From contig NZ_JAJLQY010000009.1 of NCBI RefSeq assembly GCF_020991275.1, positions 186,001 to 250,000 on the forward strand: a stretch of DNA of 64,000 nucleotides. The letters run 5' to 3'. Positions 50,554 to 61,088 of this stretch are shown here, piece after piece. The stretch comes from Actinocorallia sp. API 0066 (lineage in GTDB: Bacteria > Actinomycetota > Actinomycetes > Streptosporangiales > Streptosporangiaceae). The notes beneath the pieces are model-generated. The model did not search any database and was not told where the DNA came from. It saw only the letters and a program-made list of their open reading frames with translations. The position numbers and the translations under genes are program-made. The number at the start of each line of letters is the position of its first letter. The first letter of the stretch is position 1.

Positions 50554-51134
50554 CAGTCCTCCCCGTCGGAGTCGGTGGCGAGGATGCCGTACAGGCGGCG
50601 GCGCGTGTCGTTGATGAGGTGGCGCGCCTCGGCGACCTGCGCGGGCGACCCGGCCTGGACGACCTGGAGCAGCGCCTTGCCGAGCTGTGCCGTCTCGGCG
50701 AAGACGGCGCCGTAGTCGCCGCCCGGCCGCTCGCTGGACGGCGGCCTGTCCTCCCAGGGCGCCTCGGGCGGGTTCTCGGTGACGTACTCGCGGCCCTCGT
50801 CGGTGAGCGCGTAGGTCTTGCGGCCGCCGTCCTCGTCGCTGCGGATGAGGCCCTCGTCGGCGAGCTGCTGTAGGGCGGGGTAGACGGCGCCGGGCGAGGG
50901 CTTCCAGGAGCCTTCGGTGCGCTCGGCGACGTCCTGGATGATCTGGTAGCCGTTGCGCGGCCCCTCGGTGAGGAGGACGAGGATCGCGGCGCGCACGTCG
51001 CCGCGCTTGGCCTTGGGCGGGGGTGGGCCGAACGGGAAGCCCGGGGGCGGCCCCCAGGACTTGCTCTGCGGGGTGGCCCCCCAGCCGAAGATGAAGTCGG
51101 CGGCGGGGCTCCAGCCGTGGCGTCGACCGTGCAT
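50553..51134 (-). CDS. PadR-family transcriptional regulator
   Basis: A 193-residue winged-helix repressor. The PadR domain (about 45-115) contains DVRAAILVLLTEGPRNGYQI, GSWKPSPGAVYPALQQLADE and GLIRSDEDGGRKTYALT. The N-terminal 40 residues are Gly/Pro/Trp-rich; the C-terminal helix is the dimerisation part. ATG at 51134 follows AAGGGA; the frame is open further upstream across the operator. A 32-base dyad 22 bases before the start suggests autoregulation, with the DUF1707 membrane protein as the regulated partner. Confidence 0.9.
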   Translation of the reverse strand: MHGRRHGWSPAADFIFGWGATPQSKSWGPPPGFPFGPPPPKAKRGDVRAAILVLLTEGPRNGYQIIQDVAERTEGSWKPSPGAVYPALQQLADEGLIRSDEDGGRKTYALTDEGREYVTENPPEAPWEDRPPSSERPGGDYGAVFAETAQLGKALLQVVQAGSPAQVAEARHLINDTRRRLYGILATDSDGED

Positions 51135-51155
51135 ACGACGTCCCTTCGGGTCGGT

Positions 51156-51187
51156 GTTCTCGATATACCTGACGATATATCTAGAAC
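51156..51187. promoter_or_regulatory. PadR-type operator
   Basis: GTTCTCGATATA, 8-base spacer, TATATCTAGAAC: 11 of 12 positions pair. It lies directly upstream of padR, fitting autorepression. Confidence 0.75.
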
Positions 51188-51254
51188 GCTCGCGACAGAT
51201 CTCCCGTTCCCGTGCTGGCCGGATGCGGCCACGGCTTGGGCTACCCATAGGTAA

Positions 51255-51266
51255 CTTGATGTCAAG
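51255..51266. promoter_or_regulatory. MarR-type dyad 1 upstream of acnA
   Basis: CTTGATGTCAAG, arms CTTGA/TCAAG with a 2-base centre. TTGATG within it is a possible -35 element, with GGATAG 15-16 bases downstream as -10. Confidence 0.55.
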
Positions 51267-51281
51267 ACAAATCGTGGATAG

Positions 51282-51293
51282 CTTGACGTCGAG
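51282..51293. promoter_or_regulatory. MarR-type dyad 2 upstream of acnA
   Basis: CTTGACGTCGAG, the same dyad with one mismatch, 27 bases centre to centre from dyad 1. Confidence 0.5.
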
Positions 51294-51502
51294 AGAAAAA
51301 GTGACAGAAGTTAGGCCGACCTGAGTTCGGGCGCGCTTCCGGACTAGGGCAGGATTCAAGGGGGAGGATCCGACGCACCGCGCAGCGAAGCCAGGCAGCG
51401 AGCCGGTGTCGCCTCCTCAGCGCCCTGGTGGATCGAGGTAAGGCGCGCCTCGGAGAGCCGGCCATCTTGGTCGCAGTTGCCTTACGTAGGAGGAGACGGA
51501 AA

Positions 51503-54217
<2,715 letters not shown>

Positions 54218-54242
54218 AGCCGAGCACGGCACAGGCACGGGG

Positions 54243-54274
54243 GAGCCGCCGTCCGGACGTCCGGGCGGCGGCTC
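54243..54274 (+). terminator. Terminator after acnA
   Basis: GAGCCGCCG (54243-54251) pairs with CGGCGGCTC (54266-54274); inner CCGG/CCGG pairing. It lies 26 bases after the stop. Confidence 0.85.
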
Positions 54275-54373
54275 ACCGCTTGTCAAGGGGGCGTGAGGTC
54301 TGGTGTCAGTGCGGTGGGGGACACCGGGTTTTTCCTTGGCCGTAGGGCTTGATTAACTCCGGGGAATCCTCAT

Positions 54374-54393
54374 AATCCGGCTTAAGCCGGATT
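54374..54393. promoter_or_regulatory. Perfect 20-bp palindrome upstream of the ASCH gene
   Basis: AATCCGGCTTAAGCCGGATT, with no spacer and no mismatch, in an AT-rich spot 60 bases before the ASCH gene. It could be an operator; without a T-run it is a poor terminator. Confidence 0.7.
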
Positions 54394-54453
54394 CGTCGCG
54401 GCCCGCGGTCGAGTAAAGATGAGTGTCAGACGACGCCCATGGGAGGGAACCGC

Positions 54454-54903
54454 ATGCAGGCGATCAGCGTGAAGCAGCCGTACGCGTGGGCCGTCGCGAG
54501 AGGCCATCGACGGCTGTCGAACCAGGACGAGCCCACGCCCTACCGTGGAACGGTCCTGATCCACGCCGCGATGCGCGTCGACCTCGACTCCCGGGCGCTG
54601 CCGCAGGTGCTCGCCGCCGGCTGGGACCCGGCCGACCCGCTGTCCACGCTGGGCGCGGTCATCGCCGTCGCGACCGTCACCGACGTGTGCGAGGCGGGCG
54701 TCTCAGGGCCGTGCGCGTGCGGGCCGTGGGCCAAGCGCGGTGACCACCACTGGCTGCTCGACGACATCCGGCCGCTGCGGCGGCCGATCGTCGCGGTCGG
54801 CTACCAGGGCGGCCTGTGGACGGCTCAGCCGTCCCTGGTGGCCGAGGTGAGGTCCATGCTCCCGGAACCGCCGCAGTCCCGGGAGCGGCTGCTCATCCCC
54901 TGA
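54454..54903 (+). CDS. ASCH-domain protein
   Basis: A 149-residue cytoplasmic protein of the ASCH/PUA-like fold. The family opening is recognisable: MQAISVKQPYAWAVARGH, then TPYRGTVLIHAAM and AVIAVATVTDVCEA, closing with ILLP-like LLDDIRPLRRPIVAVGYQG. ASCH proteins bind or process nucleic acids or modified nucleosides; one group hydrolyses N4-acetylcytidine. Start ATG at 54454 has GGAGGG seven bases upstream. It is convergent with idi, ten bases away. Confidence 0.8.
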   Translation: MQAISVKQPYAWAVARGHRRLSNQDEPTPYRGTVLIHAAMRVDLDSRALPQVLAAGWDPADPLSTLGAVIAVATVTDVCEAGVSGPCACGPWAKRGDHHWLLDDIRPLRRPIVAVGYQGGLWTAQPSLVAEVRSMLPEPPQSRERLLIP

Positions 54904-54912
54904 CAGGGGCGC

Positions 54913-55479
54913 TCACCAGGCGATGGCGGGCGGCAGCAGGCGCTCGTCGGCCTGCTTCCACGCCAGCGGCTCGCCCAGCGGCACGAGCTGCTCCATCTGC
55001 TCCAGGAACCACGGCGAGGCCAGCGGGTCCGCCCTGAGCTCCTTGACGCCCGCCCAGTCGCGCCACTGGGTGTCCTCGACCTCGTCCGGGTCGCGGCGCG
55101 GCTCGGCGTCCACCGTGGCGCGCACCACCGGGCACCATTCGTGCTCGACGACGCCGTTCATCTCGGCCCGGTAGGTGAACTCCGGCAGGACCAGAGTTAT
55201 GTCACTGACGGTAAGTCCGAGCTCACTTTTCACGCGGCGCGAGACGGCCTCGCGCAGGCCCTCTCCGGGGGCGGGGTGGCCGCACGCGGAGTTCGTCCAC
55301 ACCGACGGGAAACTGGCCTTGTGGTGGGCCCGCTGGCTGATCAGGACCCTGCCGGAGGCGTCGACGAGGTAGGAGGAGAAGGCCAGATGGAACGGAGTGT
55401 TTTGATGGTGACTCTCCGCTTTCGGTGCTGTTCCTATGGCATGTCCTGCTTCGTCCAGAAGTACTATCTTCTCGCCCAT
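54913..55479 (-). CDS. idi: Isopentenyl-diphosphate delta-isomerase (type I)
   Basis: Interconverts isopentenyl and dimethylallyl diphosphate in the cytoplasm; 188 residues, Nudix fold. Catalytic Cys in WTNSACGHP, metal/active-site Glu in VVEHEWCPV, and the Nudix-like segment with AFSSYLVDASGRVLISQRA. The ATG at 55479 has AAGGAG on the minus strand 12 bases upstream. It is divergent from dxs, so early isoprenoid steps of the MEP route are grouped here. Confidence 0.93.
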   Translation of the reverse strand: MGEKIVLLDEAGHAIGTAPKAESHHQNTPFHLAFSSYLVDASGRVLISQRAHHKASFPSVWTNSACGHPAPGEGLREAVSRRVKSELGLTVSDITLVLPEFTYRAEMNGVVEHEWCPVVRATVDAEPRRDPDEVEDTQWRDWAGVKELRADPLASPWFLEQMEQLVPLGEPLAWKQADERLLPPAIAW

Positions 55480-55624
55480 ATGAAACTTCTACTCCTTGCT
55501 CTCCGTGTTCGGCGAAGCGGGATTAAACTCTGGGCAACCATAAGCCGCAGGGGCCCGCCACCGGGAGGCGTTCGGATCGCCGAAAGTCATCAGGGGCCTC
55601 GGTTCGCAGAGGAGATGACCCAGC

Positions 55625-57529
55625 TTGAGCCTGCTTGAGTCGATCAACGGCCCGGACGACCTGAAACGTCTGGACGCCGCTCGCCTCCCCGAACTGCACG
55701 CGGAGATCCGGGAGTTCCTCGTCGAGGCCATCTCGAAGACGGGCGGACACCTCGGCCCCAACCTCGGCGTCGTCGAACTGACCGTCGCCCTGCACCGCGT
55801 CTTCGACTCGCCCCGTGACCGGATCCTCTTCGACACCGGACACCAGGCGTACGTCCACAAACTCCTCACCGGCCGTAAGGACTTCGACCGCCTCCGGCAG
55901 CGGGGCGGCGTGTCAGGGTACCCCTGTCAGGCCGAGTCGGAGCACGACGTCATCGAGAACTCGCACGCCTCCACCGCGCTGTCCTACGCCGACGGCCTGG
56001 CCAAGGCGTTCGAGGTGCGCGGCGAGACCGACCGCCACGCGGTCGCGGTCGTCGGCGACGGCGCGCTCACCGGCGGCATGTGCTGGGAGGCCCTCAACAA
56101 CATCGCGGGCGCCGACCGGCCCGTGATCATCGTCGTCAACGACAACGGCCGCTCCTACTCGCCCACGATCGGCGGCCTCGCCAGCCACCTGGCCGAGCTG
56201 CGCGTCACCCAGGGCTACGAGAAGGCCCTGGACCTGGTGAAGAAGACCGTCCCCAGGGTGCCCGTGGCCGGCGAGCTGGCCTACGAGGCGCTGCACGGCA
56301 TCAAGAAGGGCCTGAAGGACATCCTTCAGCCCCAGGCGATGTTCGAGGACCTCGGCCTCAAGTACGTCGGCCCCATCGACGGCCACGACGAGCAGGCCGT
56401 CGAGCGGGCGCTGCGCAAGGCCCGCGACTTCGGCGAGCCGGTCATCGTGCACGTCATCACCCGCAAGGGCGAGGGCTACCGCCCGGCCCTGGAGAACGTC
56501 GAGGACCACATGCACGGCGCCGGGTCCTTCGACGTGGAGACGGGCAAGTCCGCGCCCTCGTCCACGCCCGGGTGGACGAAGGTGTTCGCGCGCGAGATGG
56601 TCGAGATCGGCGCCGAGCGCCCGGACGTCGTCGCGATCACCGCGGCGATGCTGCACCCCGTCGGCCTCGCCCCGTTCGCCGACGCCCACCCCGACCGCAT
56701 CTACGACGTCGGCATCGCCGAGCAGCACGCCGCGACCTCGGCCGCGGGCCTGGCGCTGGGCGGGCTGCACCCGGTGGTGGCGATCTACGCCACGTTCCTG
56801 AACCGCGCCTTCGACCAGGTGCTCATGGACGTCGCCCTGCACAAGCAGGCCGTCACCTTCGTGCTGGACCGCGCGGGCGTCACCGGCGACGACGGCGCCT
56901 CGCACAACGGCATGTGGGACCTGTCGATCCTCCAGCTGGTGCCCGGCATGCACATCGCCGTCCCGCGCGACGGCACCCGCCTGCGCGAGCTGCTGCGGGC
57001 CTGCCTGGACATCCACGACGCGCCCTCGGCCATCCGCTTCCCCAAGGGCCCGGTCTTCGCCGACCTGCCCGCCGTCGGCACCCTCGGTTCGATGGACGTG
57101 CTCGCGGAGGGCGCCGAAAAGGACGTCCTCGTCGTCGCGGCGGGTTCCATGGCCGCCGTCGGCGTCGACGTGGCCGAGCGCCTCGCGTCCTCCGGCATCG
57201 CCGCGACGGTGGTGGACCCCAGGTTCGTCAAGCCGCTCGACCCGGCGCTGGCCGCGGCCGCCGCCGACTACCGGCTCGTCGTGGTGATCGAGGACAACGG
57301 CCGCACCGGCGCGGTCGGCGACGCGGTCGCCCGGCTGCTGCGCGACACCGGCGTGGACGTCCCCATCCGCACGTTCGGCATCCCGCAGGAGTTCCTGGAC
57401 CACGCCAAGCGCGCCGAGATCCTCTCCGAGATCGGCCTCACCGCGCCGGACCTCGCCAAGGAGATCACGGACGCCTACGCGAAGGTGACGGAGAAGCGGA
57501 CGCTGCGTTCGCGCGTCGCGGGGCGCTGA
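55625..57529 (+). CDS. dxs: 1-Deoxy-D-xylulose-5-phosphate synthase
   Basis: First enzyme of the MEP isoprenoid pathway: condenses pyruvate and glyceraldehyde 3-phosphate with thiamine diphosphate. 634 residues, cytoplasmic dimer. TPP motif begins [16 protein letters not shown] (144 onward); other motifs are [31 protein letters not shown] and [12 protein letters not shown]. Start is TTG at 55625 with GAGGAG about 11 bases upstream; the ATG at 55615 is out of frame. In actinomycetes dxs often closes the suhB-dut-trk block, though here several operons lie between. Confidence 0.95.
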   Translation: MSLLESINGPDDLKRLDAARLPELHAEIREFLVEAISKTGGHLGPNLGVVELTVALHRVFDSPRDRILFDTGHQAYVHKLLTGRKDFDRLRQRGGVSGYPCQAESEHDVIENSHASTALSYADGLAKAFEVRGETDRHAVAVVGDGALTGGMCWEALNNIAGADRPVIIVVNDNGRSYSPTIGGLASHLAELRVTQGYEKALDLVKKTVPRVPVAGELAYEALHGIKKGLKDILQPQAMFEDLGLKYVGPIDGHDEQAVERALRKARDFGEPVIVHVITRKGEGYRPALENVEDHMHGAGSFDVETGKSAPSSTPGWTKVFAREMVEIGAERPDVVAITAAMLHPVGLAPFADAHPDRIYDVGIAEQHAATSAAGLALGGLHPVVAIYATFLNRAFDQVLMDVALHKQAVTFVLDRAGVTGDDGASHNGMWDLSILQLVPGMHIAVPRDGTRLRELLRACLDIHDAPSAIRFPKGPVFADLPAVGTLGSMDVLAEGAEKDVLVVAAGSMAAVGVDVAERLASSGIAATVVDPRFVKPLDPALAAAAADYRLVVVIEDNGRTGAVGDAVARLLRDTGVDVPIRTFGIPQEFLDHAKRAEILSEIGLTAPDLAKEITDAYAKVTEKRTLRSRVAGR

Positions 57530-57579
57530 CTTGTTACGGTTCGTGTTCAGGTAAGCGCGAACCGTGATGAGGGGTGCCG

Positions 57580-59067
57580 GTGGCCACGAGCTTGTTCCGG
57601 ACGAAGTCCGTCGAGCAGTCCGTCCGAGAGACGCGGGAGCCGGGGCACCGGCTCCGCCGCGATCTGTCGGCGCTCGACCTCGTCGTCTTCGGCGTCGGCG
57701 TGATCATCGGCACCGGCATCTTTGTGCTCACCGGCAGGGTCGCCAGGGAGTACGCGGGGCCCGCGGTCGCGATCTCCTTCGCGATCGCCGGGCTCGTGTG
57801 CGCCCTGGCGGCGCTCTGCTACGCCGAGTTCGCCTCGACCGTGCCGGTCGCCGGGTCCGCTTACACGTTCTCCTACGCCACCCTGGGCGAACTGCCCGCC
57901 TGGATCATCGGCTGGGACCTCATCCTGGAGATGGCCCTGGGCGCCGCCGTCGTCGCCGTCGGCTGGTCGGGGTACTTCAGCTCGCTGCTGTCCACGCTCG
58001 GGCTCGACCTGCCGTCGACGTTCGCGGGCGAGGACGCCAGGTTCAACCTGCCCGCGGTGCTCATCGTCGCGCTCGTCACCGCGGTGCTCGTCGCCGGGAT
58101 CAAGGTGTCCTCGCGGATCAACGGCATCATGGTGCTCGTCAAGGTCGCGGTGGTGCTGCTCGTCATCATCGCGGGCGCCTTCTCGGTCAAGCTCGCGAAC
58201 TACACGCCGTTCATCCCGCCCGCCGTCCCCACCGAGCAGGTCGAGGGGATCAGGGCGCCGCTGCTCCAGCTCATCTTCGGCATCACGCCCGTCTCGTTCG
58301 GCTGGCTCGGCGTGTTCAGCGCCGTCGCGATCGTCTTCTTCGCCTTCATCGGCTTCGACGTCGTCGCGACCACCGCCGAGGAGGCGCACCGGCCGCAGCG
58401 CGACCTGCCCATCGGCATCCTCGGCTCGCTCGGCGTCTGCACGCTGCTGTACGTGCTCGTGTCGCTCGTGGTGGTCGGGATGCAGCACTACACCGACCTC
58501 AGCGAGTCCGCGCCGCTCGCCGACGCGTTCCGGGCCGTCGGGCAGCCGTTCTTCGCCGGGCTCATCTCGATCGGCGCGATCTTCGGGCTCACCACCGTGG
58601 TGCTGATCCTGCTGCTCGGGCAGAGCCGTGTGTTCTTCGCGATGAGCCGGGACCGGCTGCTGCCCGGCTGGCTCTCCGAGGTGCACCCCCGGTTCGGCAC
58701 GCCCGCCCGCTCGACGATCTTCATGGGCGTGATCGTGGCGCTGCTCGCCGGGTTCATCCCGCTCTCGGCGCTCGCCGAACTGGTGAACATCGGGACGCTC
58801 TTCGCGTTCGTCCTCGTCTCGGCCGGGGTCATCGTGCTGCGCAGGACACGGCCGGATCTGCCCCGCTCGTTCCGCGCCCCGCTGGTGCCGCTGCTGCCGA
58901 TCCTTTCGATCCTCGCCTGTATTTTCGTCATGCTGAACCTGCCCGCTGAGACGTGGATCCGATTTGTTGCCTGGATGCTGCTCGGGGCCGTCATCTACGC
59001 GTTCTACGGGCGGCGGCACAGCCGGTTGGCGCGATCCAATGAACCGAACGGTCGTTCAGTGATCTAG
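57580..59067 (+). CDS. APC-family amino acid permease (cationic amino acid transporter type)
   Basis: A 495-residue membrane protein with twelve or more helices. It begins VATSLFRTKSVEQSVRETRE, continues LRRDLSALDLVVFGVGVIIG and TGIFVLTGRVA, typical of the YfnA/CAT group; other signatures are FAFIGFDVVATTAEEAHRPQ and GQSRVFFAMSRDRLLPGWL. Proton-coupled uptake of cationic or other amino acids is expected. Of the two GTGs, the one at 57580 is better placed after GAGGGG. It follows dxs by 50 bases. Confidence 0.88.
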   Translation: MATSLFRTKSVEQSVRETREPGHRLRRDLSALDLVVFGVGVIIGTGIFVLTGRVAREYAGPAVAISFAIAGLVCALAALCYAEFASTVPVAGSAYTFSYATLGELPAWIIGWDLILEMALGAAVVAVGWSGYFSSLLSTLGLDLPSTFAGEDARFNLPAVLIVALVTAVLVAGIKVSSRINGIMVLVKVAVVLLVIIAGAFSVKLANYTPFIPPAVPTEQVEGIRAPLLQLIFGITPVSFGWLGVFSAVAIVFFAFIGFDVVATTAEEAHRPQRDLPIGILGSLGVCTLLYVLVSLVVVGMQHYTDLSESAPLADAFRAVGQPFFAGLISIGAIFGLTTVVLILLLGQSRVFFAMSRDRLLPGWLSEVHPRFGTPARSTIFMGVIVALLAGFIPLSALAELVNIGTLFAFVLVSAGVIVLRRTRPDLPRSFRAPLVPLLPILSILACIFVMLNLPAETWIRFVAWMLLGAVIYAFYGRRHSRLARSNEPNGRSVI

Positions 59068-59087
59068 CTCACATGGTCGGATGTGAG
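59046..59087. promoter_or_regulatory. Two small dyads upstream of fprA
   Basis: GAACG-GT-CGTTC (59046-59057) at the end of the permease gene and CTCACAT-N6-ATGTGAG (59068-59087) in the 34-base gap before fprA. The second lies immediately before the start and could repress fprA. Confidence 0.45.
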
Positions 59088-59101
59088 AAGTCGCATGCAG
59101 A

Positions 59102-60433
59102 ATGCCCGGTGTGACCGACTTTGAGGTGACTGACTTTTCTGTCGCGGTCGTCGGCGCCGGTCCCGCCGGCCTCTACGCCGCCGAGGCCCTGGCCAAGGGC
59201 GGCGTGCGGGTCGACGTGTTCGACCGGCTGCCCACCCCCTACGGGCTCGTGCGCTACGGCGTCGCCCCCGACCACAAGTCGATCAAGTCCATCGCGCGGT
59301 ACCTCCAGCGCGTCCTCGAACACCCGGCCGTGCGGTTCTTCGGCTGTGTGGAGCTCGGCACCGACGTCACCCGCGCGGAACTCCTCGCCTGCTACGACGC
59401 CGTCCTCTACAGCACCGGCGCCATGGTGGACCGCCGCCTCGACGTCCCCGGCGAGGACCTGCCGGGCTCGGTGGCCGCCACCGACTTCGTCAACTGGTAC
59501 TGCGGCCACCCCGACGCCGCCGACCACGACTTCGACCTGTCCGTCGAGGAGGTCGCCGTCATCGGCGTCGGGAACGTCGCGGTGGACGTCGCCCGGATCC
59601 TCGCCAAGACCGCCGACGAGCTCGCGCAGACCGACATCCCCGTCGCGGTGCTCGACGCGCTGTCGCGCAGCCGGGTCCGGCGCGTCCACCTCGTCGGACG
59701 GCGCGGGCCCGCGCAGGCCAAGTTCACCACCAAGGAGGCCCGTGAGCTCGGAGAGCTCCCCGGCGTCTCGGTGCATGTCCGGCCCGCGGACCTGGAGCTG
59801 GACCCGGCCAGCGCCGAACTGGAGGCCGGGGACAGGCACGTGCGCGGCAACCTGGCGGCCATGCGCGCCTGGACCGGGCCGCCGGACCCCGCCCGCGACC
59901 GCCGCATCGACCTGCGGTTCTGGCGGGCGCCCGTGGAGATCCTCGGGTCGGCGCGGGTCGAGGGGCTGCGGCTGGAGCGCACCGCGCTCGTCGACGGCAG
60001 GGTGCGCGGCACCGGCGAGTACGAGGAGCTGCCCGTCGGCATGGTCGTGCGCTCGGTCGGCTACCGCAGCCTCCCCCTGGACGGCGTCCCCTTCGACGAG
60101 CGCGCCTCGGTCATCGTGCACGAGAAGGGCAGGATCGCGGACGGCGAGTACACGGCCGGGTGGATCAAGCGCGGCCCGTCGGGCGTGGTGGGCACCAACA
60201 AGTCCGACGCGGCCGAGACCGTCGGGGTGCTGCTCTCCGAACTGGGGGGTCGACCGCGGCCCGTCGCGGACATAGAGTCCGTCCTGGCATCAAAAGGAGT
60301 CGAATTCGTCACCTATCGGGGCTGGTTGGGTCTGGACGCGGCAGAGATGGCACTGGCAAAGTCTCTGTCACGCGGAGAAAGGGTCAAGTTGGGCACTTGG
60401 GACGCGATGCGTGCCGCCTGCCCACCCCGCTGA
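59102..60433 (+). CDS. fprA: Ferredoxin/adrenodoxin-type NADP+ reductase (FprA-like)
   Basis: A 443-residue FAD enzyme passing electrons between NADPH and ferredoxins, e.g. for cytochromes P450 and Fe-S enzymes. FAD motif VAVVGAGPAGLYAAEAL, early signature PTPYGLVRYGVAPDHKSIK, NADP motif VIGVGNVAVDVARILAK, and LVGRRGPAQAKFTTKEAREL. It is the mitochondrial adrenodoxin-reductase type. Start at 59102 (ATG) or 59111 (GTG); neither has a good ribosome binding site. Confidence 0.93.
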   Translation: MPGVTDFEVTDFSVAVVGAGPAGLYAAEALAKGGVRVDVFDRLPTPYGLVRYGVAPDHKSIKSIARYLQRVLEHPAVRFFGCVELGTDVTRAELLACYDAVLYSTGAMVDRRLDVPGEDLPGSVAATDFVNWYCGHPDAADHDFDLSVEEVAVIGVGNVAVDVARILAKTADELAQTDIPVAVLDALSRSRVRRVHLVGRRGPAQAKFTTKEARELGELPGVSVHVRPADLELDPASAELEAGDRHVRGNLAAMRAWTGPPDPARDRRIDLRFWRAPVEILGSARVEGLRLERTALVDGRVRGTGEYEELPVGMVVRSVGYRSLPLDGVPFDERASVIVHEKGRIADGEYTAGWIKRGPSGVVGTNKSDAAETVGVLLSELGGRPRPVADIESVLASKGVEFVTYRGWLGLDAAEMALAKSLSRGERVKLGTWDAMRAACPPR

Positions 60434-60482
60434 CCAAACGGCGACGCGCTGGACTATCGGGGCACAACTGAACAAAACGCCT

Positions 60483-60509
60483 TTGACAGGTCGAATCAAC
60501 CGGTAGGTC
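60483..60509 (+). promoter_or_regulatory. Promoter candidate for the unknown gene at 60533
   Basis: TTGACA (60483-60488) is a perfect -35; TAGGTC (60504-60509) is the best -10, with a short 15-base spacer. Confidence 0.35.
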
Positions 60510-60532
60510 GCACCAACGGGAAGTGGTGAAGT

Positions 60533-60931
60533 ATGTCCCTCCTGGACACCAGGTTTCCCGCCATGACGGGCGGACCCCGACTGTGGGGCTTTCCCCCGCC
60601 CCAGCAGGTCCCGCAGCTGCGCTGGCTCGGCGCCGACTACTCCGCACTCCTCGTCCGCGACCTGGAACAGGGCCTGCTCAGGCAGGATCCCGGCACCCAC
60701 GTCATCGCCGTGAAGTGCGAGGGCGAGCCCCGGCTCATCACCGTCGGAGTCGACGCGGCGGGCTACATCCGCGCGCACGACGCGGCGTTCCCGCTGGAGA
60801 TCCTGCTGTCCGACGGCGGCGGACGCTCCTGGCGGCTGCGCGGCCGCTGGACGTACGCCGGGCGCGATCTCGGCACGGTCCACGCACGGGTCTCCCATTA
60901 TTGGGAGCTGTTCACGGCGGATCGGGTCTGA
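60533..60931 (+). CDS. Hypothetical protein, 132 residues
   Basis: Not recognised. It opens MSLLDTRFPAMTGGPRLWGF, is Pro-rich to about 30, then compact with RWLGADYSALLVRDLEQGLL, GTHVIAVKCEGEPRLITVG and a C-terminal half with GGRSWRLRGRWTYAGRDLG. No signal peptide or membrane segment. One cysteine. ATG follows GGAAGTGGTGAAG. Codon use equals that of the neighbours. It stands alone between fprA and the baeRF gene. A beta-rich cytoplasmic fold is suggested by the alternating pattern, nothing more. Confidence 0.75.
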   Translation: MSLLDTRFPAMTGGPRLWGFPPPQQVPQLRWLGADYSALLVRDLEQGLLRQDPGTHVIAVKCEGEPRLITVGVDAAGYIRAHDAAFPLEILLSDGGGRSWRLRGRWTYAGRDLGTVHARVSHYWELFTADRV

Positions 60932-60985
60932 TATAAGCGATAGTTCGGTCAGCAAGCGAAGTTCGTTCCTTGGATGTCGGCCGTG

Positions 60986-61070
60986 TTACCGAGGCATCTT
61001 TCGGTAAACGACCTACCAACTGGGCGCTTCCTGCGGTTCCCCATTACTTAGCCTGAAACGGTCACCGTTT
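60986..61070. promoter_or_regulatory. Two dyads upstream of the baeRF gene
   Basis: TTACCGA-N8-TCGGTAA (60986-61007) and AAACGGT-C-ACCGTTT (61056-61070), both perfect. A TAGCCT -10-like hexamer lies between them (61050-61055), so the second dyad sits at the start of the leader. Confidence 0.55.
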
Positions 61071-61088
61071 GACGGAGTGGGGGATTTC

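Larger units (their letters stand above)
51135..51502. other. Divergent regulatory region between padR and acnA
   Basis: 368 bases without a supported gene. From left to right: PadR-type dyad (51156-51187), two CTTGA-type dyads (51255-51266, 51282-51293) in an AT-rich segment, then a 200-base GC-rich leader ending in the acnA ribosome binding site. A long acnA leader is indicated if transcription starts near the dyads. Confidence 0.7.

Noticed and set aside
55615-55638. Seven-codon frame MTQLEPA overlapping the dxs start, as a possible leader peptide
   Set aside because: The ATG sits directly against the GAGGAG and no attenuator hairpin follows; chance is the simpler explanation.
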